Origin: Moraxella bovis
GTDB taxonomy: Bacteria; Pseudomonadota; Gammaproteobacteria; Pseudomonadales; Moraxellaceae
DNA: 64,000 bases
Assembly (NCBI RefSeq): GCF_002014975.1
Contig: NZ_MUXV01000006.1
Location: 41,089-105,088, forward strand
Direction: 5' to 3'
How positions within the stretch are numbered: position 1 is the stretch's first letter; each line of letters begins with the position of its first letter. This document shows positions 35,273 to 44,908 of the stretch, one piece after another. Both the position numbers and the translations under genes were made by a program. The notes under the pieces were generated by a model. It did no database searches. It saw only the letters and a list, made by a program, of their open reading frames with translations, and was not told the origin of the DNA.

Positions 35273-37966
35273 TCATTCGCCATCTTGGCTCGTTTCTATC
35301 ATCTCGCCATGTTCGCTGTCGCTGTCATCATCGCTTGGCTCTTCATGTTCCACACAGGCAAGCCCCACCAGCGTTTCGCTCTCGCTAATGCGAATGAGCT
35401 TGACCCCTTGGGCGTTACGTCCTGCGGTTGCGATTTGGGCGACAGGTGTGCGGACAAGCGTGCCTTTATCGGAGATTAAAATCACGTCTTCGTCGCCTGT
35501 TACCGCCACCGCTTTGACAAGCTGGCCGTTACGCTCTGATGTCTTAATGGCAATCACGCCTTGACCGCCACGCCCTTTGGTCGGATAGTCGTCAATCGGA
35601 GTGCGTTTGCCGTAGCCGTTTTCGCACGCTGTCAAAATCTCGCCTGCCTGTGGGGCAACCACGAGCGACACCACGCGACTGACCGACACCACGCTGTCAT
35701 TATCACTATCATCGGTATCGTCATCGGTCGGCTCATCATCGTCCAAGCCGAGACTGGCGAGCAGATTGACACGGATACCACGCACGCCCTTGGCAGTACG
35801 TCCCATCGCACGAATGGCGGATTCTTTAAAGCGAATGGCTTTGCCTTCGTTGGAGAACAGCATAATATCCTGCTCACCGTCCGTAATCGCCACGCCAATC
35901 AAGGTATCGCCATCCACAAGGTCAATGGCTCTTAGTCCGTTGGCACGCAAATTGGCAAATTGCGACAACGCCACACGCTTGACCGTACCGCTTGCCGTGG
36001 CAAAAAACACAAATTTACCTTCATCGGCTAGGCTCTCCACAGGCAAAATGGCGGTTACGCTCTCGCTTGGGTCAATGTTGATAAGATTGACAAGCGGTCT
36101 GCCCTTTGAGCCACGAGAGGCAATCGGCACTTCAAAGCCACGCAAGCCAAACACTCGCCCTGTGTTGGTAAAGCATAAAATATGGGCATGCGTACTGGTA
36201 ACTAATAAATGCTCAATCACGTCATCTTCTTTCATGGCGGTCGCTGATTTGCCTTTTCCGCCACGTTTTTGGGCTTGGTAGTCGCTCACGGCTTGGGTTT
36301 TGGCATAGCCTGTATGCGACACGGTCATGACCACCGTCTGCTCTGGGATTAAATCTTCACGGCTAAAATCGGCTCGTGCGTCCACAATATTGGTCTTACG
36401 CTCATCGCCAAAATCATCACGAATCTGGATAAGCTCCGCCTTAATCACGCCCATGAGCTTATCAAAATCCGCCAAAATCATCTGTAAGCGTGCAATCTCG
36501 CCCAAAATCTCTTGGTATTCTTTGGACAATTTGTCCTGCTCCAAACCTGTCAAGCGATGCAACTGCATATCCAAAATGGCATTTACTTGGTCGGGCGATA
36601 GACGGTATTCTTTGTCATCATTGATAAGCCCAAACGGGGTGTTTAAATCCTCGCCCTCTATAATGTCGGGGCGAATAGACGTTGCCCCTGCATTTTTTAG
36701 CATGGCAACCACATTGCCCGCCTGCCAGATACGCTCAAGCAGGTTCTCACGAGCCTCGGCACGGTTGGCGGACTTTTTGATGGTCTCAATGATGTCATCA
36801 ATGTTGGTAAGGGCAATCGTCAAGCCCTCAAGTAGATGTCCACGAGCTTTGGCTTTATTCAGCTCAAAAATGGTACGGCGTGTAACGACTTCTTGGCGAT
36901 GACGGATAAAGCTGGCAATCAAGTCATGCAAGGTCATAAGACGTGGCTGTCCGTTGTCAAGGGCAACCATGTTAATGCTAAAACTGGACTCTAAGGGTGT
37001 CTGCAAAAATAGATTATTCACCACAACTTCGGCATTTTCGCCACGTCTTAGGTCAATGGCAATTCGCATACCCTCTTTGTCGGACTCATCACGCACGCCT
37101 GTGATGCTGTCTAATTTTTTGTCATTGACAAGTTGGGCGATTTGCTCAATGAGTTTGGCTTTATTGACTTGATAAGGAATCTCAGTAAAGACAATGCGTT
37201 CACGGTCTTTGCTTGCCCCTTCCATATTCTCAATGACATAACGCCCACGAATGTGCAGTCGCCCTTTGCCTGTGCGATAAGCGTCAAAAATACCGCTTCG
37301 CCCATAGATGATACCGCCTGTGGGGAAATCAGGTCCGCTGATGTGGCTAGCTAGCTCATCGCCATCAATCTGCGGGTTATCGGCATAGGCAAGACAAGCG
37401 TTCACCACTTCGGTTAGGTTATGCGGTGCCATGTTGGTCGCCATGCCGACTGCAATGCCCGTTGCTCCATTGACAAGCAGGTTTGGCACACGAGCAGGTA
37501 GCACAGACGGCATTTTTTCGGAGCCGTCATAGTTGTCCTCCCAGTCCACCGTGTCTTTGTCAAGGTCGGCAAGCATTTGGTGCGTGAGTTTTTGCATACG
37601 CACTTCGGTATAACGCATGGCGGCAGGCGGGTCGCCGTCCACCGAACCGAAGTTACCCTGTCCGTCCACCATCATATACCGCATAGAAAACGGCTGGGCA
37701 AGACGCACAATGGCATCATACACGGCAGTGTCGCCGTGGGGGTGATATTTACCGATAACATCGCCCACGACACGGGCAGATTTTTTGTAGGGTTTGTTAT
37801 AATCGTTGGACAGCTCGTGCATGGCGTACATCACACGGCGGTGAACAGGCTTTAAGCCATCTCGCACATCAGGTAAGGCACGAGAGACGATGACGCTCAT
37901 CGCATAGTCAAGGTAGGACTGCTTTAATTCATCAACAATCCCAACGGGGGTTACGCTATCGGTCAT
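35273..37966 (-). CDS. gyrA: DNA gyrase subunit A
   Basis: The 897-residue DNA-cleaving subunit of gyrase. The catalytic Tyr is residue 119 (AAMRYTEVR) and the GyrA box is QKRGGKGKS. The quinolone-resistance region reads [18 protein letters not shown] with Thr80 and Asp84. These are, to my knowledge, the wild-type residues in Moraxella, so no classical resistance change is present. The C-terminal domain carries a very acidic insertion at about residues 735-757 ([18 protein letters not shown]) and a second acidic tail. ATG 37966 ([13 protein letters not shown]) is preferred over the frame extension to 38017. Confidence 0.97.
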   Translation of the reverse strand: MTDSVTPVGIVDELKQSYLDYAMSVIVSRALPDVRDGLKPVHRRVMYAMHELSNDYNKPYKKSARVVGDVIGKYHPHGDTAVYDAIVRLAQPFSMRYMMVDGQGNFGSVDGDPPAAMRYTEVRMQKLTHQMLADLDKDTVDWEDNYDGSEKMPSVLPARVPNLLVNGATGIAVGMATNMAPHNLTEVVNACLAYADNPQIDGDELASHISGPDFPTGGIIYGRSGIFDAYRTGKGRLHIRGRYVIENMEGASKDRERIVFTEIPYQVNKAKLIEQIAQLVNDKKLDSITGVRDESDKEGMRIAIDLRRGENAEVVVNNLFLQTPLESSFSINMVALDNGQPRLMTLHDLIASFIRHRQEVVTRRTIFELNKAKARGHLLEGLTIALTNIDDIIETIKKSANRAEARENLLERIWQAGNVVAMLKNAGATSIRPDIIEGEDLNTPFGLINDDKEYRLSPDQVNAILDMQLHRLTGLEQDKLSKEYQEILGEIARLQMILADFDKLMGVIKAELIQIRDDFGDERKTNIVDARADFSREDLIPEQTVVMTVSHTGYAKTQAVSDYQAQKRGGKGKSATAMKEDDVIEHLLVTSTHAHILCFTNTGRVFGLRGFEVPIASRGSKGRPLVNLINIDPSESVTAILPVESLADEGKFVFFATASGTVKRVALSQFANLRANGLRAIDLVDGDTLIGVAITDGEQDIMLFSNEGKAIRFKESAIRAMGRTAKGVRGIRVNLLASLGLDDDEPTDDDTDDSDNDSVVSVSRVVSLVVAPQAGEILTACENGYGKRTPIDDYPTKGRGGQGVIAIKTSERNGQLVKAVAVTGDEDVILISDKGTLVRTPVAQIATAGRNAQGVKLIRISESETLVGLACVEHEEPSDDDSDSEHGEMIETSQDGE

Positions 37967-38291
37967 AATTTTTCCAAGTAACACACATAAAGGCGACATT
38001 ATAGCACAAAATGGCAAAAATGGCGAATTTTACGCCATAAAATCTGGGCTTTTTATTTGAAAAAATAATTAAAAATCAATATGTTAAAACTTTATGGTTT
38101 GGTGGTTTTTTAGAATTTTTAAAAACCTAACAATACACTTGAATAAATCGCAAAAATTTGCTAATATATCGACTTTATTGTGTTAGGCAACGTGTCTCCT
38201 TTATTTTATTGGGTAATTCGGTGGCTGCCTGAATTATCGCCTACACTAAGTTATCTTTATATCCATTTTTACTTTTTGTAAGGAAATCATC
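37967..38291. other. Divergent gyrA-rpsT promoter region
   Basis: An AT-rich 325-bp spacer between the divergent gyrA and rpsT starts. A good plus-strand promoter is annotated at 38139-38167. The leader after it (about 120 bp) can form stem structures (GGCTGCCTGAATTATCGCC), which may matter because S20 is autoregulated in E. coli. No repeat family copy is present. Confidence 0.4.
38139..38167 (+). promoter_or_regulatory. Sigma-70 promoter for rpsT
   Basis: TTGAAT (38139-38144), a 17-bp spacer and TAATAT (38162-38167), about 125 bp before the rpsT start codon. Confidence 0.55.
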
Positions 38292-38558
38292 ATGGCAAAC
38301 TCAGCCCAAGCTCGTAAACGTGCACGCCAAAACATCAAACGCCGTGCCCAAAACGCCTCTCAACGTTCTATGGTTCGTACCTACATCAAACGTGTGGTAT
38401 CTGCCATCGAATCTAAGTCTTATGACCTAGCAACCGAAGCCTACGCCAAAGCCGTTCCTGTGATTGACCGCATGGCTGACAAAGGCATCATTCACAAAAA
38501 CAAAGCCGCTCGTCATAAGAGCCGTCTAAACAAAGCCATCAAAGCACTAAAAGCTTAA
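38292..38558 (+). CDS. rpsT: 30S ribosomal protein S20
   Basis: An 88-residue, Lys/Arg/Ala-rich protein ([36 protein letters not shown]) that binds 16S rRNA early in small-subunit assembly. AAGGAAA lies just before ATG 38292. It is monocistronic, with its own promoter and terminator. Confidence 0.97.
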   Translation: MANSAQARKRARQNIKRRAQNASQRSMVRTYIKRVVSAIESKSYDLATEAYAKAVPVIDRMADKGIIHKNKAARHKSRLNKAIKALKA

Positions 38559-38590
38559 TCGGCACTCATGCCAGTTTTGGTAACAGACGT

Positions 38591-38626
38591 AAAAAGACCT
38601 TAATATTAATTAAGGTCTTTTTTATT
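38591..38626 (+). terminator. Terminator after rpsT
   Basis: AAAAAGACCTTAAT and ATTAAGGTCTTTTTT pair around a short AT loop, with a T-tail, 32 bp after the rpsT stop codon. Confidence 0.85.
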
Positions 38627-38732
38627 TTAAAGTGGTAGATTTTGTGTTAAAATTTGTGCGTTTTTTCGCCTTTATTTTGCTTTTATCCTGCCCTTATTTA
38701 AAGGGTTTTATAAGAATTTGTAAGGACGCACC

Positions 38733-39047
38733 ATGTCAGACACCCCACCCCAAGCCAACCACCCCACCCCAAGCCAACTCCCAAAGCCTGTCTCACTCAC
38801 CCATCAGCTAAACCGTGAAGCCAAATGGTCTTTGTATCTGACACTCCTGTATATGGCAGGTTGGGTGATTTTTGCCTATTTTATGCCAGCAGGAACGGGA
38901 CTTTTGGGCTTGCCGTTGTGGTTTGAGTTAAGCTGTATTTTTTTGCCCCTGATTTTTATTTTAATCAGTATGGCGGTGTTAAAGGCGATTTATCAGGAAG
39001 TAGATTTGGACACTGATTTGACATCAGACAAAGGGGGCGACGCATGA
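38733..39047 (+). CDS. yhdT: YhdT family (DUF997) membrane protein
   Basis: A 104-residue protein with a polar, Pro-rich N terminus and two membrane helices (TLLYMAGWVIFAYFM, FELSCIFLPLIFILISMAV). It overlaps panF by 4 bp. The same small protein precedes panF in E. coli, and the pairing plus helix pattern supports the assignment. The role is unknown; it may help fold or regulate PanF. Confidence 0.82.
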   Translation: MSDTPPQANHPTPSQLPKPVSLTHQLNREAKWSLYLTLLYMAGWVIFAYFMPAGTGLLGLPLWFELSCIFLPLIFILISMAVLKAIYQEVDLDTDLTSDKGGDA

Positions 39048-40480
39048 GTTTAAATATTCAAATTTTAATCCCCTTTGTTCTGTATCTGTTTTTTGTGTTT
39101 GGGGTGGCGTGGCACGCTTATCAAAAACGCAAAACGGGCGGATTTTTAAATGAATACTATGTCGGCTCACGCTCCATGGGCGGATTTGTGCTTGCGATGA
39201 CCACGGTGGCGACTTACGTCTCGGCAAGTTCGTTCATCGGCGGGCCAGGGGCGGCGTATAAATTTGGCTTGGGCTGGGTGCTGCTGTCCATGATACAAGT
39301 GCCTGCAATCTGGCTCACGCTTGGCACGCTTGGTAAGAAGTTTGCCATGCTCGCCCGCCAAACAGGTAGTATTACCATCAATGACCTGCTATTTGCCCGT
39401 TATCAAAATAAAGTCGTGGTGTGGCTTGCGTGTGTCTCGCTCCTACTGGCGTTTTTTGGCATGATGGTGGTGCAGTTTATTGGGGCGGGTCGTCTGCTTG
39501 AAACGACACTGGGTCTGCCTTATGAATGGTCGATTGGCGTGTTTGCCCTTGTGATTGGGCTTTATACCTTTATTGGGGGCTTTCGTGCGGTGGTCTTGAC
39601 CGACACCGTGCAGGGGCTTGTCATGCTCATCGGCACCATGCTCCTACTTGGGGCAACGATTGTCGCCACAGGGGGTATGGAGAACGCCATGACCACCCTG
39701 CACGCCATTGACCCACGCCTACTGACCCCCACAGGCGTTGATGATAAGCTGTCGGCAACATTTATGCTGTCGTTTTGGGTACTGGTGTGTTTTGGTCTCA
39801 TTGGCTTGCCCCATACGGCGGTACGGGCGATGGCGTATAAAGACAGTCGCTCGCTACACCGTGGGATACTCGTGGGAACGGTGGTGATGACGGTGCTGGT
39901 CTTGGGCATGCACCTAGCAGGGGTCTTGTCTCGTGCGGTCGTGCCTGAGCTTGATGTGCCTGACAAGGTCATTCCCACGCTCATGATGACGGTGCTACCG
40001 CCCTTTGTGGCAGGGATATTTTTGGCGGCACCTATGGCGGCGATTATGTCGTCCATTGACTCAATGCTGATACAGTCGTCAAGCACGCTGATTAAGGATT
40101 TGTATTTATCTATCAAGCCTGACGCTATCCACAACGAAGCCAAAATCAAACGCTACTCCACCACGCTCACGCTTGGCTTTACCGTGATTTTGGCGGTCGT
40201 TGCCATGCTAAATCCGCCAGATATGCTCATTTGGCTAAATTTGCTGTCCTTTGGTGGGTTAGAGGCGACTTTCTTATGGGTGCTGGTCTTTGGGCTGTAT
40301 TACAAAAAAGCCAATGCCACAGGGGCGATATGGTCTATGGTGGCAGGTCTGACTAGCTATGTCATCATTGCCTATTTTAAAATCGCCTTATGGGATTTGC
40401 ACGCTGTTGTGCCTGCGTTGGTGATTGGGCTTGTTGCGTTTTTGGCGGGGAATAAGTTAGGGGAGATAAAAAAGGTATGA
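39044..40480 (+). CDS. panF: Sodium/pantothenate symporter
   Basis: A sodium:solute symporter of 478 residues with about 13 helices. It has GGFLNEYYVGSRSMGGFVLA, TYVSASSFIGGPGAAY, GGFRAVVLTDTVQGLVML and AAPMAAIMSSIDSMLIQSSS. PanF imports pantothenate (vitamin B5) for coenzyme A synthesis. The upstream yhdT supports the specific assignment. A repeat element begins 4 bp after the stop codon. Confidence 0.9.
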   Translation: MSLNIQILIPFVLYLFFVFGVAWHAYQKRKTGGFLNEYYVGSRSMGGFVLAMTTVATYVSASSFIGGPGAAYKFGLGWVLLSMIQVPAIWLTLGTLGKKFAMLARQTGSITINDLLFARYQNKVVVWLACVSLLLAFFGMMVVQFIGAGRLLETTLGLPYEWSIGVFALVIGLYTFIGGFRAVVLTDTVQGLVMLIGTMLLLGATIVATGGMENAMTTLHAIDPRLLTPTGVDDKLSATFMLSFWVLVCFGLIGLPHTAVRAMAYKDSRSLHRGILVGTVVMTVLVLGMHLAGVLSRAVVPELDVPDKVIPTLMMTVLPPFVAGIFLAAPMAAIMSSIDSMLIQSSSTLIKDLYLSIKPDAIHNEAKIKRYSTTLTLGFTVILAVVAMLNPPDMLIWLNLLSFGGLEATFLWVLVFGLYYKKANATGAIWSMVAGLTSYVIIAYFKIALWDLHAVVPALVIGLVAFLAGNKLGEIKKV

Positions 40481-40484
40481 TGTT

Positions 40485-40762
40485 AGGATGTACCTGCCTT
40501 TTGTATTTGCAATGAAAAATGTCTGTTTAAAAAAGCAGGGAATCGCACGTTTTTCAAGGAAAAAATGCAGGCTGTGAGTTTTCTATCAGACAAGTTTTTG
40601 GCTTTGAGCCACAATCCGGCCCACTTAATTTTGAAAATTAAGTAAAAATCTTAAAATCTACACAGTTAAGTGGTCGGATAGCCATTTTTCATGTAAAAAT
40701 TGATAAAGTATAAATTTGCATCTTATTGTATAAAAATATCATCAATGTTCAACATGCCCTTA
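40485..40762 (+). repeat. MITE-like family 1, copy D (with nested insertion)
   Basis: From TTAGGATGTACCTGCC to AACATGCCCTTAG. It carries the family interior (TTGCAATGAAAAATG, AATCGCACGTTTTTCAAGG, CATTTTTCATGTAAAAATTG). It is about 64 bp longer than copy G because of an insertion at 40615-40679. The remaining spacer to 40894 shows nothing further. Confidence 0.75.
40615..40679. repeat. 64-bp inverted-repeat insertion inside copy D
   Basis: Comparison with the copies at 44434 and 46254 shows extra DNA between GAGCCACAA and TAGCCATTTTTCATG. It begins TCCGGCCCACTTAA and ends TTAAGTGGTCGGA, imperfect inverted repeats of each other. A further palindrome (ACTTAATTTTGAAAATTAAG) lies inside. Confidence 0.6.
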
Positions 40763-40894
40763 GACATACTGCAAAATAAAATGTTTATGTTCAGACCCTG
40801 ATATTTTGAGTTTAAAAATTGAAAAATGCTGCAAAACCATTATTTCACAGTGACTCTGTTGTTGTGAAAAACACAAAAACCAACACACCCCAAC

Positions 40895-40929
40895 AAAAAA
40901 ATCACCCAATATCCATTGAGCGATTTTTG
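40895..40929 (-). terminator. Terminator after DUF3360 gene
   Basis: On the minus strand AAAAATCGCTCAAT and ATTGGGTGATTTTTT form a stem with a T-run, 14 bp after the stop codon of the DUF3360 gene. Confidence 0.75.
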
Positions 40930-40942
40930 TTTTATAAAACCA

Positions 40943-42445
40943 TTAGACTCTAAACTGTGGGAGCAATGCAGGCACACCGGGGAACATGCCCACCAAGCCC
41001 ATGGCAATACACAGAATCACAAAACCTGCCACAGGGATAATCACACGTCCCATCAAACCTAGCTCAACACTACGTTTTTTATCACCGATAAGACCTAAGT
41101 TGTCTAGCATCATGGTTAGCGACCAACCAAACACGGGATTCACGAGTGCTGATGAGAACACCACGATGGCAGCTGACTGAGTTGTCTTACCTGCACGAGT
41201 CATCTCCATGCCTGCTTCTAGTAGGGGTACAAATACCGCCACGATAAGAGCTGTGGAGAGCACAGGTTGCCATACCGCCAAGTCCATGGGATAACCCCAA
41301 ATGGCTGCGACGATACAAAATACCGCAGTCAAGACAGCACCAGCAGGAATCGGACGTTTAGCAATGGACGCAGGCACGATGTAGGTACCCCATGATGATG
41401 TGAAGTTCGCCCCGCCCAGTGCTGAGCCCACCATTTGACGGATAGAGCACGTAATGGTCGTGTCATCAATATTCATGTGCGTGCGTTCAGAGTGCTTAGG
41501 ATAGCTGATTTGCTGAAATACTTTGTGTCCCAAGAAATCTGGTGGCCACATGGCAACCGCCAACACCGCAAAAGGAAACACCACGATAAAGGCTTTGGCG
41601 TCGGGCAAACCCAGTGTCCAACCTGTATCCTCACCCCACCAGTAGGTCGGACTAAGTGGCGGCAGTCCCGGCTCGGTCTTAAACTCAAAGGGAGCTCCCA
41701 AGATAAACGCCAAAAATCCTGCCAACGCACAGCCGATAGGCACTGCAAGCCAACGTTTTTGCCAATGTTCTAGCAAGGCATACATGACAATGGTTGACAA
41801 AATGATGATAAAGGCGATGTGTGGCAGACCAATTTTATCCGCCCACGCTATCATGTTTTTGACCTGAGCTATCAGCCCCACAAAACCCAGATAGAGTAGT
41901 AGCCCGCCTGCCACCCCATTACTGGTGAGTTTGGACATAAGGCTACCGCCTTTTAAGACCGCCATAATCAGTCCAAATACCCCGATGAGTACACCAAAAG
42001 CAAGTGGGTGCCCCCCTGCCGCCACTACAATAGGAATGAGCGGAATAAGGGGTCCGTGTGTGCCGGGTAAGTTGGATGTTGGCAGGAAAAATGCCGAGAA
42101 AATAAGTACAAAAATTGAAGCGATAATCATCTCATAGCGGACGTTTTGCAAAACAAAATCTTCGCCCAAACCAAGTGGTGCAGCAAAGGCAGCTGCCATC
42201 GCTCCTACCATGACGATTTTACCAATCATCCCCGCCATCGCAGGAATGGTATCTTCAAACTCAAAACGATAATCACGAAATGGCAAGTTCACACCCCATC
42301 TTTTGGGTTTCATGATTTGCAATTCGTGTCTTAGATAAGCGTCACGAGACTCAAAGGCAGATGGTGACTTATGAAGCTCTTCATAGCTTTTGGTTGCGTA
42401 CTCTCGGATTTGCTCTTCGGTTAAATCAGATTGAACATCACTCAC
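40943..42445 (-). CDS. DUF3360 multi-pass membrane protein
   Basis: A 500-residue integral membrane protein with a hydrophilic N terminus of about 65 residues (KSYEELHKSPSAFESRDAYL) and some 11-12 helices. It has Pro/Gly-rich loops (LPGTHGPLIPLIPIVVAAGG), a conserved MWPPDFLGHKVFQQISYP segment and GANFTSSWGTYIVPASIAKR. This fits the DUF3360 family, which I recall as distantly related to SulP/xanthine-uracil type permeases. The substrate is unknown. It stands alone, with its own terminator. Confidence 0.72.
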   Translation of the reverse strand: MSDVQSDLTEEQIREYATKSYEELHKSPSAFESRDAYLRHELQIMKPKRWGVNLPFRDYRFEFEDTIPAMAGMIGKIVMVGAMAAAFAAPLGLGEDFVLQNVRYEMIIASIFVLIFSAFFLPTSNLPGTHGPLIPLIPIVVAAGGHPLAFGVLIGVFGLIMAVLKGGSLMSKLTSNGVAGGLLLYLGFVGLIAQVKNMIAWADKIGLPHIAFIIILSTIVMYALLEHWQKRWLAVPIGCALAGFLAFILGAPFEFKTEPGLPPLSPTYWWGEDTGWTLGLPDAKAFIVVFPFAVLAVAMWPPDFLGHKVFQQISYPKHSERTHMNIDDTTITCSIRQMVGSALGGANFTSSWGTYIVPASIAKRPIPAGAVLTAVFCIVAAIWGYPMDLAVWQPVLSTALIVAVFVPLLEAGMEMTRAGKTTQSAAIVVFSSALVNPVFGWSLTMMLDNLGLIGDKKRSVELGLMGRVIIPVAGFVILCIAMGLVGMFPGVPALLPQFRV

Positions 42446-42985
42446 AAATATCTCCTATCACTGTGAGAAAAATGCGTTTTAAAATCCTTGTTTTTTCATT
42501 TGTTCAAGTCTTGCATTCATCTGCACGCTCAAACAATGCCAAAAAACACTTTTTAAAACACTCAGCAATCTTGCCATTCCACCAATTCATTAATTATTTC
42601 TACAAGATAACACAAATATTTTTTGGGTTATTTTATAACAATAATTTAATAAATCAATCGCACTAGCAAGAGTGCGGTGCTGATTATAACTTTCTTTTTT
42701 GTGACTGTCATGTTTTATTTGTAAAAAATTATGAAATATTTGCTAAGTTACTAATTTTTAATGACATTAAAACCCATTACACCTAGGGCATGCCTATCAT
42801 TGATAATATTTTTATAAAAATTTACATTTTAAATCAATTTTTGCATGAAAAATAGGCGATTTTCCCTGTTTTTTATTGCAAATACCAAAGGTAGGTACGC
42901 CCCAGCAACACAAACTCATTTTGTGTAAATGATAAAAATTTGTTAAAATAAATCCCCATTACAAAACAATCACAAAAACCATCAC
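42446..42985. other. AT-rich spacer between DUF3360 gene and yacG
   Basis: 540 bp between divergent genes. The only structure I can support is the short family 1 copy at 42784-42904. The frame at 42361-42666 overlaps the DUF3360 start and has no recognisable product. Confidence 0.4.
42784..42904 (-). repeat. MITE-like family 1, copy E (internally deleted)
   Basis: TAGGGCATGCCTATCATTG at the left and GGTAGGTACGCCCCA at the right. Only about 120 bp long: the right-end arm (ATTTTTGCATGAAAAATAG) is joined to a short left-end arm and the central hairpin is missing. This is the structure expected of an internally deleted, non-autonomous derivative. Confidence 0.75.
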
Positions 42986-43168
42986 ATGACCACACCCACC
43001 ACTTACCCCTGCCCCCAATGTCAAAAACCGACCAGTTGGTCTGATAACCCCAACCGCCCCTTTTGCAGTGAACGCTGTAAGCTCATTGATTTAGGGGCGT
43101 GGGCAGATGAGTCGTATCGTGTGGCAACCGATGATACGCCATTTAGTGATGAGCTGCCAGAAGTGTGA
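42986..43168 (+). CDS. yacG: DNA gyrase inhibitor / zinc-binding protein YacG
   Basis: A 60-residue zinc-finger protein with CPQC and [20 protein letters not shown], the CxxC-x(n)-CxxxC pattern of YacG. In E. coli YacG binds GyrB and inhibits gyrase. Start ATG 42986. There is no coaE neighbour as in some genomes. Confidence 0.9.
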   Translation: MTTPTTYPCPQCQKPTSWSDNPNRPFCSERCKLIDLGAWADESYRVATDDTPFSDELPEV

Positions 43169-43260
43169 TTTACCTAAATTTTGAGAGTTTTATCAAATTT
43201 TACACCCTATGAATTTGACAATTTTTGATTTTATTATTTAGAAAAGTTTAAGGATTTGTT

Positions 43261-44433
43261 ATGTCATATCTTATGCCAACCTACGCCCGCCAGCCCATCT
43301 CTTTTGCGCGTGGGCAAGGTTCATATCTGTATACCGCAGACGGCACGGCGTATCTGGACGCTCTGACAGGCATTGCCGTGTGTGGGCTTGGGCATTGCCA
43401 CCCTGCTGTCAGCCACGCCATGAAAGAGCAATCCGACACACTCATTCACACTAGCAACTTATACCAAATTGACTGGCAAGAAAAAGCAGGTGAAATACTG
43501 TGCCAAAAGGCAGGCATGGATAAGGTGTTTTTTGCCAATTCAGGAGCCGAAGCCAATGAATGTGCCCTAAAATTGGCTCGCCTATACGCCCACAACCAAG
43601 GCAAATCTCGCCCCAAAGTCATCGTCATGGAGCACGCTTTTCACGGTCGCACCTTGCTCACCGTAACCGCCACCGCCAACCCTAAGGCTCGCTCAGGCTT
43701 TTTTACCCTAGATGATGACTTTATCCGTGTGCCGTTTAATGACATCTCTGCCGTGGAAGCCTTGACCGATGATAAGGACATTTGTGCGGTATTTGTAGAA
43801 CCGATTCAAGGCGAAGGCGGTCTGCATACCCCAAGCGATGATTATTTAGAAAAACTACAAAACATCTGCGATGCTAACGACTGGCTATTTATGCTGGACG
43901 AAGTGCAAACAGGCAACGGTCGCACGGGCAAATATTTTGCTTATCAGTATGGCAATGTCAAACCCGATGTGCTAACCACCGCTAAAGGACTGGGCAACGG
44001 CTTTCCTGTGGGGGCGTGTATGGTGTCAGGCAAAGCCAAAGACTTATTTGGGGCAGGTTCACACGGCTCTACCTTTGGTGGCACGCCCTTTGGCTGTCGT
44101 GTGGTCTGTGCCGTCTATGATGAGCTGACCGATAAAGTCATGACAAATGCGGTGCGTGAGAGTGATTTTATCCGCCAAAGCATGCGTGAGCATTTCCCAC
44201 AAATAGACGTGCGTGGGCGTGGCATGATGATAGGTTTTGGCTTGCCTGATGACGTGGATTGTACGCACATTGTGGATATGGCTCGTGATGAGTTTCATCT
44301 GATTTTAAATGTAACAGGCGGTAATGTCATTCGTCTGCTCCCTGCCTTAAATATCAGTCATGATGATACGGTGATTTTGACCGATAGGCTGATTAGTTTG
44401 TTAAAAAAGACTTTGGGGCGTGTTGAATATTAG
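43261..44433 (+). CDS. argD: Acetylornithine aminotransferase
   Basis: A PLP-dependent class III aminotransferase of 390 residues. It has GIAVCGLGHCHPAVSHAM, FANSGAEANECALKLAR, the PLP Asp in FMLDEVQTGNGRTGKYFA, and the Schiff-base Lys in TTAKGLGNGFPVGA. It converts N-acetylglutamate semialdehyde to N-acetylornithine and may also serve lysine synthesis. The stop codon TAG directly adjoins the truncated left end of a family 1 repeat. Confidence 0.93.
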   Translation: MSYLMPTYARQPISFARGQGSYLYTADGTAYLDALTGIAVCGLGHCHPAVSHAMKEQSDTLIHTSNLYQIDWQEKAGEILCQKAGMDKVFFANSGAEANECALKLARLYAHNQGKSRPKVIVMEHAFHGRTLLTVTATANPKARSGFFTLDDDFIRVPFNDISAVEALTDDKDICAVFVEPIQGEGGLHTPSDDYLEKLQNICDANDWLFMLDEVQTGNGRTGKYFAYQYGNVKPDVLTTAKGLGNGFPVGACMVSGKAKDLFGAGSHGSTFGGTPFGCRVVCAVYDELTDKVMTNAVRESDFIRQSMREHFPQIDVRGRGMMIGFGLPDDVDCTHIVDMARDEFHLILNVTGGNVIRLLPALNISHDDTVILTDRLISLLKKTLGRVEY

Positions 44434-44635
44434 TATCTGCCATGAAAAATGCCTGTTTAAAAAAGCAGGGGAATCGCCCGTTTTTCAAGGAAAAAACTTG
44501 AGGTTGATGGTTATTCTATCAAGCCAAGTTTTTGACTTCGAGCCACAAGATTTAGCCATTTTTCATGCAAAAATAGATTGAAACGTTAAATTTTCATCTT
44601 GTTTTGTAAAATGTTATCAATGATAGGTACGCCCC
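44434..44635 (+). repeat. MITE-like family 1, copy F (left end truncated)
   Basis: Begins at TATCTGCCATGAAAAATG directly after the argD stop codon and ends GATAGGTACGCCCCA. It keeps the central hairpin (ACTTGAGGTTGATGG, CTATCAAGCCAAGTTTTT) and AGCCATTTTTCATGC. The outer left terminus is missing. Confidence 0.8.
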
Positions 44636-44908
44636 AAGATAAACTTGGTGTAAAATTTGCCATATTCTAGCAACCATTGTTAAAAAAATACCTAAAATTC
44701 ATCCGATTTTGCAAAACTTGTTGAAGTTTATTTTGGTAAAATTACCATACTTTATTTCATTCTCAACTTCTTATAAGCGATTGATTTATCAAGGGCGAAT
44801 TGCAACTCGTCCTACAACCCAAAAAATATCTATGGGTAATCAACGGGTTGCTATTTTAAGTTGGGAATGAAGCATACTTTATTTTATCAAAACAATTTTA
44901 GGAAAATC
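44636..44908. other. Spacer before the DegS/DegQ-like gene
   Basis: An AT-rich stretch that should include the protease promoter. It contains one small palindrome, AGGGCGAATTGCAACTCGTC (44791 on), of the type also seen at 60328 and 61207. No other structure is evident. Confidence 0.35.

Noticed and set aside
35561..35935. Long plus-strand open frames opposite gyrA (also 36327-36902)
   Set aside because: Shadow frames of a long, highly conserved gene; no ribosome site or recognisable protein features.
37800..37966. Quinolone-resistance change in GyrA because position 80 is Thr rather than Ser
   Set aside because: Thr at this position is, to my knowledge, the wild-type residue in Moraxella GyrA, and Asp84 is unchanged.
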